Assembly: GCA_005408345.1 (NCBI GenBank) | Contig: SEMN01000265.1 | Coordinates: 62,001-126,000, forward strand | Reading direction: 5' to 3' | DNA: 64,000 nt | Source: Macquaria australasica | Lineage: Eukaryota; Chordata; Actinopteri; Centrarchiformes; Percichthyidae | Part shown: positions 53,901-61,300 of the stretch, in pieces | How the letters are laid out: each line of letters starts with the position of its first letter | Position numbering within the stretch: the first letter of the stretch is position 1 | Translations under genes and position numbers: made by a program | The notes under the pieces: model-generated | What the model saw: the letters and a program-made list of their open reading frames with translations, nothing else | What the model was told of the DNA's origin: nothing | Database searches by the model: none

Positions 53901-55068
53901 CTTACAAGACATAAAGGAATAACATCTTTCAGTCGGGAAGAACAGTAGAATAAAAGTACTCTGATTACTTTTCATGGTTGATAAGTAAGTCAGTAAGTTG
54001 ACTAGTGAATCATTTGAATGCCCATCAATCATAAAAGTCCCATGACAGATCCAGCCATGTCAGTCAACTCTCAGCACCTCATACAAATCTTTGGGTAATG
54101 TTTGACTTTAACAACCTTTACAGACACTGTAGAATCACATGTTTCGCATGCATCCGTAATGAGTTGAAAGACCACAAGAAAACCACCACTGATGCAAAGA
54201 TGAAGCGAGTGTTTTCCACCTCGCCATTGTTTCTCTGCCTGAAACAACACGCTGCCATACAGTATATACTAAAAACCTGCTATCAGTGCCTAAAAGACTT
54301 GACCATTACACTCTTCAGCAAAATATACTTCAATCAGATCATGATATAAAGTGTAAAGTATTATGAGAGGTTCATCAGTTTTGTTAGGATGCTTTCCATG
54401 TTTTCCCTTTTACGCAGTGCAGACAAATTTGTGCAGAGTAGGTTAAGATTGGTTGAAAATTAGAGGAATAATAAAGTACAAAATGTTTAGAAGTCTCTTG
54501 TACGATACATGTTTTATTTCTTTGTTCTGATAAACAGACTATTAACCTTAAAAAACAAGTAAAGCTTCTTCTGTGATATCCATGAGTGAATGTACCGTTA
54601 TAATTAATGTTGACTAAAAAAAATAATAAAATAAATTTTAAATTTTTCTTGTCAATTTTCACAGTTGAAATTGATTGACAATCTTTTTATTACTTTTATG
54701 CCAAAACTAAAATCTCATGCGACAAGATTCTCCCTTCCTTCTCGGGTCTGATCATCCTGTGCTTCATGCACTGTTAATGATTTCTTCAAAAATACAGCAC
54801 AAAGCAAAAGTAATTGAATAAATGTCCTCTACAGCTGCCGCACATCAAAAACACATATTAAGTTAAACTTTCAGTTCATATTTCAGTTCATATCTCCAAA
54901 CTAAAACCAGGGTCGGTGCTCTCTCAGGTTTATGCTTTGACCTCCCCATGTTTGGCGTAATCAAGTGTCACAATCGCTCCAAAAAATGTAATCAAAAAGA
55001 GGCTTACCGCAAGCAAGAAGAGCAGCAAAGCTGAGCAGCTGCAGGAGCATTCTTTGTTTTCTGTCCAT
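35162..55068 (-). CDS. Giant mosaic lectin receptor: 5 CTLD - SUEL - F5/8C - LCCL - 7 CTLD - TM
   Basis: A predicted type I membrane protein of 2172 aa from 50 coding exons, 6519 nt with no internal stop and every intron phase matching. Exon coordinates are given in the domain entries. Order from the N-terminus: signal peptide (1-20), CTLD1-5 (21-738), SUEL lectin (739-833), F5/8 type C (834-979), LCCL (980-1079), CTLD6-12 (1080-2089), short stalk, one membrane segment (about 2113-2136) and a 36-aa tail. Mannose receptor family members have ricin-type and FNII domains plus 8-10 CTLDs; neither leading domain is seen here, and SUEL, discoidin and LCCL are foreign to that family. The probable role is endocytic or adhesive binding of glycans at the cell surface (inference). 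Automated pipelines would probably call it mannose-receptor-like. Splice choices come from sequence only; the weak donors are exons 14 (GTCCGA) and 20 (GTGCTG). Confidence 0.85.
36161..36725 (-). other. CTLD12 of the lectin receptor
   Basis: Exons 46 (36477-36725) and 47 (36161-36343). YGRYCYYVYN, SRHYC, HIWIGL, then GEPNAAF, ENCVEM, GRWNDNNC and GFAC. The EPN plus WND motifs indicate a calcium-dependent, mannose-type site, although the loop after EPN is longer than usual. Confidence 0.85.
37122..37331. mobile_element. Short MITE with GGGTCA termini in a lectin-gene intron
   Basis: Starts AAAGGGTCAGTTTACCCAAA and ends ATTTGGGTGAATTGACCCTA, near-perfect inverted termini of about 20 bp. The element is about 210 bp, non-coding, and of a type common in fish. 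Confidence 0.65.
37536..37993. repeat. hAT-like repeat copy in a lectin-gene intron
   Basis: Starts CAGTGGTGGAAAGAACAATT, with TACTCAAGTAAAATTTTGAG, CTACTCCACTACATTTAATT and TTGCAGGACTTGTACTAGAG. It is the same family as 7173-8037 in inverted orientation. The 3' end is eroded, and a T(17) run interrupts it at about 37692-37709. Confidence 0.65.
38551..40410 (-). other. CTLD10 of the lectin receptor
   Basis: End of exon 40, then exons 41 (38990-39127), 42 (38744-38898) and 43 (38551-38650). CPAGWMRFKDKCFMF, WCRDQGGELAVI, TWIGLSD, NDKEPNNAGGA, EHCVAI, GRWNDDAC and SFVC. EPN plus WND predict a mannose-type calcium site. The 1.2-kb intron before exon 41 contains the repeat at 39369-39625. Confidence 0.87.
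39369..39625. repeat. MITE with GGGCAATAT termini in a lectin-gene intron
   Basis: Starts CTCGAGGTGGGCAATATGG and ends TATTGCCCAACCCTAG, with ATATCGATATATG inside. These are inverted termini typical of a fish non-autonomous element. A convincing target duplication was not found. Confidence 0.55.
40399..41491 (-). other. CTLD9 of the lectin receptor
   Basis: Exons 37 (41322-41491), 38 (41154-41224), 39 (40637-40737) and 40 (40399-40518). DCGTNLGWRKNNNICYYY, RRCYAEKASLVSI, AAWIGM, GPGEPNNANGEEQC, GGWNDANC and GYVCKK. EPN, EEQC and WND make this a well-conserved mannose-type site. Exon 40 ends with a Pro-rich linker (HTPPPPTQP) and the first residues of CTLD10. Confidence 0.87.
41656..42291 (-). 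other. CTLD8 of the lectin receptor
   Basis: End of exon 34, then exons 35 (41972-42149) and 36 (41656-41880). FRNCYK, HEDCIARGANLVSI, KWIGLKH, GHGEPNNHEGREEC, WWNDLNC and DWICM, with a linker of PILPPVPPPPLP. EPN, EEC and WND predict a mannose-type site. Confidence 0.87.
42292..43315 (-). other. CTLD7 of the lectin receptor
   Basis: Last residues of exon 31 (GCPQ), then exons 32 (43109-43224), 33 (42551-42705) and most of 34 (42241-42446). GWDSYGYSCYWM, AFCKEQDGFLLHI, WWTGLRA, RGQPDSGDGTC, FWDDKQC and AFICEK. The motif is QPD (galactose-type), but the usual Glu before the cysteine is missing and WND is WDD, so binding is doubtful. The linker after it is rich in Pro-Thr. Confidence 0.83.
43304..44349 (-). 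other. CTLD6 of the lectin receptor
   Basis: Exons 29 (44176-44349), 30 (43615-43769) and 31 (43304-43417). RCSGPDWYEFGEFCYKP, ETCRSQGAELVSI, VWTGLND, APGEPNNHDGFSEDC, GRWNDVSC and YICKMPK. EPN, EDC and WND are all present: the first mannose-type site, directly after the LCCL domain. A (TG)n microsatellite lies in the intron at 43559-43588. Confidence 0.88.
44477..45119 (-). other. LCCL domain of the lectin receptor
   Basis: Exons 25 (45065-45119), 26 (44842-44908), 27 (44612-44745) and 28 (44477-44520). The sequence runs VTCANMPNF, VHCPAACAN, VYGTSVYRGDSNICAAAIHA, GGDC, FYAGSTRNGITS, FDGNYAVSY. The Y-x-x-DSxIC-xAAIHAG pattern and the STRNGI ending are diagnostic of LCCL. Exon 25 was found by phase: without it exon 24 and exon 26 are out of frame. 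Confidence 0.88.
45262..45949 (-). other. F5/8 type C (discoidin) domain of the lectin receptor
   Basis: Exons 22 (45815-45949), 23 (45542-45699) and 24 (45262-45406). HGLGVEDGNITDSQLSASSS, ARLNGNSCWMPSG, SSWIQVNLGQTRKVTGIVIQ, FKIQHSMDRTTW, FFPGSTDRNTP, YVRILPLEFSG and LRFDVLGC. This is a complete discoidin fold bounded by its paired cysteines. Such domains bind glycans, collagen or lipid; the ligand here is unknown. Confidence 0.92.
46086..46481 (-). other. SUEL (rhamnose/galactose-binding lectin) domain
   Basis: Exons 20 (46344-46481) and 21 (46086-46232). ALVCQDSSAVLHCPHESVIN, IQSAFYGRKSNDICPH, CTVEGVLPYFRKMCDNHPIC, DPCPTISKYLEITYSCE. The AxYGR motif, the ordered cysteines and the KYLEITYSC end identify the SUEL family of rhamnose-binding lectins (known from fish eggs and from latrophilins). 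Exon 20 uses a poor donor (GTGCTG), chosen because it alone keeps frame. Confidence 0.88.
46600..48467 (-). other. CTLD5 of the lectin receptor
   Basis: Exons 16 (48300-48467), 17 (46994-47113), 18 (46750-46860) and 19 (46600-46632, linker GNTPKPPPPHD). DYCYLFNY, ADCVNQGGDLVSI, SLWMGGHD, GNPDDYYGEDC, YWNDDNC and YICKRR. NPD with EDC and WND suggests a calcium site closer to the galactose type. The 1.2-kb intron at 47114-48299 has an (AAT)n tract at 48148-48173. Confidence 0.86.
47330..47560. repeat. Possible dispersed repeat in a lectin-gene intron
   Basis: TTTAAAGGCACAATGTGCAG, then GCCCCCCAGTGGTGGTATCA and CACCTCCTCCCACTGCACAT, resembles fish repeats seen elsewhere. No termini could be set. 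Confidence 0.3.
48561..49400 (-). other. CTLD4 of the lectin receptor
   Basis: Exons 12 (49242-49400), 13 (49044-49126), 14 (48696-48840) and 15 (48561-48605, linker KGQGPPPQPPTSGP). YGDHCYHF, AHCNREQGHLTSF, AWVGLND, NQPDNWQNNEDC, LNDDFC and FICKK. QPD, EDC and ND predict a galactose-type calcium site. Exon 14's donor GTCCGA is weak. Confidence 0.86.
49480..51252 (-). other. CTLD3 of the lectin receptor (degenerate site)
   Basis: Exons 8 (51117-51252), 9 (49904-49986), 10 (49663-49782) and 11 (49480-49581). CPAGWQSFAGSCYWMV, TKCSDMGAHLLII, IWIGLS, GPGWPRN, WDCGQI, KWETTNC and YICEM, ending in linker GQNPKPTSSP. WPR replaces EPN/QPD and there is no WND, so calcium-dependent sugar binding is unlikely. 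Confidence 0.84.
50400..50830. repeat. Teleost dispersed repeat in lectin-gene intron 8
   Basis: GACTAGTTGGTGAACACAGT, AACTAAAGAGCCAGATATTT and GGAGACCAAAAACAGAGCTA are hallmarks of a widespread fish repeat. The flanking AATGCAGCTTTAACTTTTGT may be its end. Non-coding. Confidence 0.6.
51350..51993 (-). other. CTLD2 of the lectin receptor (degenerate site)
   Basis: Exons 5 (51770-51993), 6 (51558-51664) and 7 (51350-51468). WRQYGSNCYKL, YDCVQDGGDLVSI, IWIGLS, NWGEGEPTV, GTCSAI, KWRGHVC and YMCKR. EPT replaces EPN and WND is missing, so it is probably structural. Confidence 0.84.
52363..53012 (-). other. CTLD1 of the lectin receptor
   Basis: Exons 2 (52867-53012), 3 (52638-52750) and 4 (52363-52502). 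CAQGWRENEDKCYLF, NAFCLELNSNLMSI, YWIGLND, WMQGQPDNWGDDPGEDC, GQWNDENC and YICK. QPD, EDC and WND form a complete galactose-type calcium site. It follows the signal-peptide exon directly; no ricin-type or FNII domain lies between. Confidence 0.88.
55008..55068 (-). other. Signal-peptide exon of the lectin receptor
   Basis: ATG at 55068 (reverse) gives MDRKQRMLLQLLSFAALLAC and a phase-1 donor GTAAGC. The exon 1-2 intron is about 2 kb and shows no further coding exon. Confidence 0.75.
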
Positions 55069-55726
55069 TATCAGTTTTCTGTTCACCTCTTAAGGTGTGT
55101 TTCTACACATCCTAATATCTTTTAAGTTTTTCTCCAAACTCCACTCAGCTTGGCAGTATGTGTGTGCGATGTGCTCTAGCTCCCAGTTACCAGATCTCTG
55201 AGCATCTTCTCTTTACTTCAGCTCTTTTCAGCATCCGTCCAGGGTCCAAAGACTGAAAGCAGTAAAACACAGATGACAAACACTTGACCTCTTGACTCAT
55301 TTTCTACATTACAACCTACAGTAGATAAAACATAAATAATTAAAAACAAAGTTGGCTATTTTGATTCCACTGTGTACAATATTAAGGATAAAACACTGGA
55401 ATTTCATATGACCAAAAAAAACAATTACCAAGCACAAATGTGGACATATTTTTCAAGGTTAAAAAAAAAAGTTGTTCTGAATGTTACTTCTTGCAGAATG
55501 CATTTTCATTTAAAGCCCTTTGAGTAGAGATTAAAAGGCTTGACATATTTCATTTAATGCAAGTTCTGTGCATTTCATTCTTTGCACTAAATAATAATTG
55601 TTAAAAATGGTAGAAATTCTGCAAGGTGTGTGGTGTAGGCCCCAAGAACTCATATCACACAGCACATAATGATAATACAAACACACAGGAGGTCATACAA
55701 TTTCTTTCTTGAACGTTACAAACTAT
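55069..55726. other. Upstream spacer of the lectin gene
   Basis: About 650 bp before the lectin-gene ATG, presumably including its promoter and 5'UTR. There is no TATA box at a convincing distance and no gene is seen. Confidence 0.35.
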
Positions 55727-56051
55727 CAGGGTTCGTACAGCTTTTTAAGAATAAAATTCATGCACTTTTCAAGCACTTTCAAGATACCTAAACCAAACAT
55801 TTCCAGACTCTCGAAGCCTTTAATTGTTACTATAAATGCCAGGAGACAAACAAATATGACAACTGGATCGTTTCATTTCAAATATTAAAAGATTTTTGGT
55901 TTACATTAGTGATTGTGTAGATGATGAAACACCAGATTATGTTGAAATGTTTTCAAGGTGTATATTCAAATTCAAGCATATTCCTAACCTTGAAAACATA
56001 ACGGTTAAAATTAAGCATTTTCCAGACTTTCAAGACTTTGTACAAACCCTG
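55727..56051. mobile_element. hAT-like MITE, 325 bp
   Basis: Starts CAGGGTTCGTACAGCTTTTT and ends CTTTGTACAAACCCTG: clear inverted termini of a widespread fish element. The flanking 8-mers (CAAACTAT and TTAACAAT) match at only 5 of 8 positions, so the copy is old. A short open frame at 55896-56207 overlaps it and is not a gene. Confidence 0.7.
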
Positions 56052-57351
56052 TTAACAATTCGTGCATCAAGAGCTTCAGGCATCTTTAATAACCTTGACA
56101 CAGCGAAACCACAAAGTCCAGTAGACACAGTTTATAACAACCACATGTCAAGTGTCAATAAACTTTATACTGCTAAACATCTGCGGTTACTTTTTAACTC
56201 GGTTTAATAGAACGTTAAGAAACAATAAAGTGCAAATTTGAAATAAAATTCTCATTTAGACGTTATATTGCTCAGCAGACATAGCAGGAAAACTCCAAGA
56301 TTATCAATCTGACTCGAGCGTATGAAATGCCTACTTTTCAGAAAAGTATACAGTCATGAATCTTCACACCCAAGAGTGTCAGGTGGGTAAAATTAACCAT
56401 AAAACTCCCCCAAACTCTTTGGTTTAGAGCAGCCTGATGTGTATGTTGCTGCTGACTTTTCATAACTGAAGTGACAGTTAATTTTATAAAAGGGGCATTA
56501 GTACAAACCTGATTTCTGCAGTCCTAACATGAAGGCAAAATGTCATAAAGTGTTAGAGGAAAAATAAAAAAGAGGAATCCCACCAATGAACTTTACACAT
56601 AACTTTATTGTACCAATTTATACCAATACCATGTAAACAAAAACAGCAAAAGATGGAAGCAGTCAAGAGGAGGAAGAACACAAAGTACAGTAAAGTTTAC
56701 AAAAGACTCAGTATCTGGCTCATTTGCTAACAAAGTTGGCAACAATATTGATAATATATTGTTGATAAAATGCACTAGTATTAATACAGGCAGGACACAA
56801 ACTGTGCAATAAGATGTATTATTTTTAGTATAAACAGTATATAGCATTTCTCTTTTAAGCCTATTCTGAAAAACAAAACTGTTGCCAGAAATCATGACAT
56901 TTCTCTTACATATGGTAGAAATAGTGTGAAAGTTAAATAAACATCTTCAAACTTAGAACGTGAATAACATGAAATTCTCCATTTAGGACAAAAATATACT
57001 CAGACTTCACATCTATTCTATTCTATTCTATTCTATAGGAAAATAGTGCACAGCAATGGATTAGATAGTGTAGTAAAGAATAATACCAAAGATACACCCA
57101 TCTTATTATACAAAATGTCCATATATTAAAATATAACGCAACAATTTTGCAGAGACGAACCTCGGCTGAGTCTCATACACATCTGAACGCACTCTGATTA
57201 GGATTTCTGACAGTCCAGCTATCGTCAAACGCAAATCTTGAATTTGAACATCTGCCCCTGTCAGGTTGAACAGATCTCTGTACAATAATGCAAAACTGGA
57301 AAAGAACGGGAGAGGCGCACCGTATTGCTCTGATCAGTCCTCGACTCTCAG

Positions 57352-57437
<86 letters not shown>

Positions 57438-58383
57438 TTTATTCACCAAACCTTTCTCGATTCTGAGGTCGAGGTAAAGGCGGCGACTCAGGATTCAGCA
57501 GGTGGTTGAACCAGATTTGCATCTGCACCTTCCTACAACGGCTGGTGCTCTTTTTTTTTTTGTCTTTTGGCACTTGCAGCAATTCCTCAGGACCCGTCAC
57601 CTCCTCACCTGTGGCTGATTTGTCCCAATCAGCCGTAAATGATTGTTCAAACACAATTACAGGCAAATCGCTGAAAGCTAGAACCTGCTGGGATACGATC
57701 AAGCTTACCGCAGCTGGAACTGCTGACAGAATGATTTTGAAAAACGCATTTAAAAAGTCTAACAAGATCAAAGGAATCTTGGAAATGTATTTGACATCTT
57801 AACATCGTATTGAAAATGTTTTAACTGCACACGCTACAATGCAAACAAGTGTGTTAAATCCAGTAGGATCACATCTCTCTGGATCACGAAAACAACGGCA
57901 GAGCCAAAGAGTAAACCAGAGACGGTCTTAAAGAAGAGAGCTTTGAAATGCTTTCATACTGGCCTACTATACATCCTGGAGTCTAGTAGTTCTGAACCCA
58001 CCTCTCATTCCCAAGATGTTAGTATTAAATACAAAAAGTCAAAACTATGTCAAGGCAGTCAAACAGAAGAAAATACAGTACAAAATACTACATCACTGAT
58101 TGCAAGTAACACCAGCAGGAGTCAAGAAAAATGTCTTGAATGTGTCATTTTGTCAGAGAAGACTTCAGATTCTTCAGATGTGCACTTCAAGTCAGTAAAA
58201 TCTCCCTAATATTCCTCAATCACTGTGTGCAAACTGAACGACGGCGACAGTGATGAAGCTGCTGGGCGAAATTGCTCCGTCACTGTCTGTGTGCTTTGTG
58301 TCGTGTGCTTGTGCAGTGCTCAGATCTGATGGCGACCTGGCAGTCAGTCACCTGGTAATAAGTTGGTTGGGCAGGGCGGGCCA
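56052..58383 (-). other. klhl8: klhl8 3' region
   Basis: Sequence downstream of the klhl8 stop, probably 3'UTR for part of its length. Minus-strand AATAAA motifs (TTTATT on plus) lie at 57438-57443 and 56604-56609. It holds a (TTCTA)n tract at about 57009-57036 and the composite microsatellite at 57355-57440. No protein-coding gene is supported. Confidence 0.45.
57355..57440. repeat. Composite (TG)n(TA)n(T)n microsatellite
   Basis: About 27 TG units, then about 11 TA units, then a T run. It creates artefactual open frames of Cys-Val repeats. Confidence 0.9.
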
Positions 58384-61300
58384 TCACATGCAGTTGGCCA
58401 CGTTGCTGGAGCCCTGGCCGACGTCCCTGATCTGGCTGACATGAGACGAACAGACAGCCACTCCGGCTCCGGCGCGGCAATGAGACACTGAACCCACCAG
58501 CTCCCATCTGATCGGCAAACAAGATATAAATCACAACAAAATAAACAATATAGTCCTAAACAATACAGCAGTATCTTTGAGGTGTATTGAGGATATTGTT
58601 GGCCAGCTACAGTTTGGCCACTGCCAAATTACATAATCATATTTGGTATTTTTAGATTGTACTTATGTATGTGAATGAATTGTTTGTGGGTATTAGTATT
58701 TGCTGAATATCTATTAGCAATAGACAAACAGCTGCCTTACAGTCTCACACCTTATGTTTTGCATCTTTTTCAGATATTCACAGATTGCTGAGGAGCAATG
58801 GGGGGCACGGACCTGATGCGTAGAACCACCTACAGTTTATCCTGATGGGTTCTCACCACAGAAGGTTGCAACTATGAAAAAGGGCTAATAAACCATCCCA
58901 AATCCCACCTCATCACACAGTCCCCATTCATCTCCTCCTCACCTGTTCATTCGAGGCTCAAAAGCCTCCACTGTGTTCAGGTAGATGTTCCCATTGTGAC
59001 CCCCGACTGCGAACACTCTTCCCATTACCGTGGCTACCCCGACTCCCCCACGGGGGGTGGTCAGCTCGGACACGTACTCCCAGCGGTGCATTCGCGGGTC
59101 AAAGCGCTCTACAGAGCTAAGGGGTGAATTGTCATCAAAACCACCTTTAGGGAAGACAAGAGAGACAATTATTAAAAATCACAAGAAATGTATCTCTTAC
59201 GATGGTTTTGTGAAAAAAGCTCAAGGGGCAAACGGGAAACTGGCAAGTTTGATATTCCCTCACATGAAATAATAAGGACACAGGTAACCTGGTAAACAAC
59301 ACGCTCAGGTGTAACAACTGCTAACACTCAGCTGCTTTGAATAGGATTAGGCTGTTACTAATGGAGCAGACACAACATACCGGTAAGAGGATTTCATGTA
59401 TCCATACTAAGCACATACACAGCTGTTGACTAGGCAAAATGCCACAACAGAAGTTTTAATGAACCTTGAGTGACTCTTCAAATTCTAGTTGTACAATAAA
59501 ACTCTCAGACTCTGTAAATCAGTAACCACGTAGCTTTACAAAACATGAACTTTTGTCTTTCCTGATTCACGCATTTGTGTATAATATTGTAGGGTGTGTA
59601 TGAGGCATGTGACCTGGGTGTATCAAAGAAAAAAAAGAAAGAACCCAGGTAAGAGGACGAAACACCAGTAAAATAATGACAAATTGTGTCAGTTAAAGTC
59701 ACTGCAGTACAAGCAAATGTGGACAAAATACATCTTGGAACTACTGTCTATGATTCCAACCAACAATATCTGGCTATCCAAGTGATCAGATCTGAAGAGA
59801 TGAATATTACGGGTGTTTGGAATCTATTTTAGTTTATTTACTCCTCTCACCCACTACATAGAGGCAGCCATTGAGCTTGCTGACTCCATTTCCAGCCCGT
59901 CGCTGGCCCATCTCGCTGACCTCCATCCACTTGTTGAGGTGTGGGTTAAACCGCTCCACACTGGACAGTGATGCCACGCCATCGTTGCCTCCCACTGCGT
60001 ACACGAAACTCTGGCAAGGAGAAGGTATGGAGCAGTGAAGTCCAGAGTAGACTCAGATCATGTATCAGTCACAATCGACTGGCTTCCCTCTACAGTCTTA
60101 CCCCCAGTGCCACAGATCCCACTCCTCCTCTGGGCGTGTTCATCGGAGCCACAGCGCTCCAGCAGTCACTTTCGATGTCGTAACGCTCCACATCGTTGAA
60201 GCAGGAGTTGTCATCCAGACCTCCAATGGCATAGATAGGACCACCAAGAGCTGCCAGGGCTATACCCCTCCTGTGAAACACATACTATCCTTGCTCATAG
60301 CAGTATTTCTGCTGTTTACCCAATACTCTGCCCTGTTCCTGAACATGTAAGGGCTGAAAAAAAGGAACATTTTCTATGTCAACAGGAAATAATGAAATCA
60401 AACTTTAGGATCAACAGCAGAGTTTTAAACTCTAACACTAACAGCTGTCAGAGTGTAAAGAACAGTATGAATGATTTCTAGGCTTTCAGTGTAATCATTA
60501 CATTCCATATTTCAAATTACTTGGTCCAGCTTAGTGGATTTGGTCCCCCCAGATAATCCTACTGGCTCTGGCAACATTTTGGGGAGCTCCACCGCTGCTC
60601 TGCATTGTGTGTTCACTTTTTAACAGCAACAGTGGAGCTAGCAGTCACATAGTGCCTGTTTTAAGGTGGAAAATTGCAACAACATTTCGATTTTACAAGC
60701 GTATGAATTATTCCTATTGTGGAAGCCTGTTGTGACAATGCTGCTCGAAATGAGAGATCACACAAGGAGCTGGAGGTTGTAAAAAGTTGGCTGCTTAATA
60801 TTGCTATATTCTGTTTCTTTGAAAATCACCATTTTTGTGTGTGAAAAGCACAGGCATAGGAAGGCCAACACGGAGAGGAAACAAAGTATTTCTTAATTCA
60901 GCCACCTTATTGTGAAAGCACACTCTTGCAAAATGTAAGCCAAAGAGGAAAGTCCCAATTACATTCAGTGTATTGTAGTGTCTGTGTACCTCTTGGTGTT
61001 CATGGAGGCTTTCATCATCCACTTGTTGGTGAGGGGGTCAAACATCTCCATGTTGCCCAAGTGTTCGTTACCATCATGGCCGCCAACAGCATAAACCTTG
61101 CCTTAGGAAAACAACATCAAACAGATATCTAGTTAAGTCTTTATGATCATGTGACCTGACCAGTGATTACAAATGATCAGTGGTTCTTGAAACTGTGAGA
61201 ACAAACTAATTAGAGCCTTTTTGACTAGTGATAAGTAATATTTTACAAAGATAAACAGTACTTTTTCAGTTGGTATGTTGCAGGAATCTGTAATCCAAAT

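Noticed and set aside
53013..55007. Ricin-type Cys-rich and FNII exons expected for a mannose receptor
   Set aside because: The intron between the signal-peptide exon and CTLD1 contains no segment with the required cysteine patterns, and exon 1 joins exon 2 in phase.
35162..55068. The CTLD cluster as several adjacent lectin genes
   Set aside because: No second signal peptide, stop codon, membrane segment or promoter-like gap is seen between exons, and phases match through all 50 exons.
55896..56207. 103-codon open frame as a gene
   Set aside because: It lies mostly inside the hAT-like MITE at 55727-56051.
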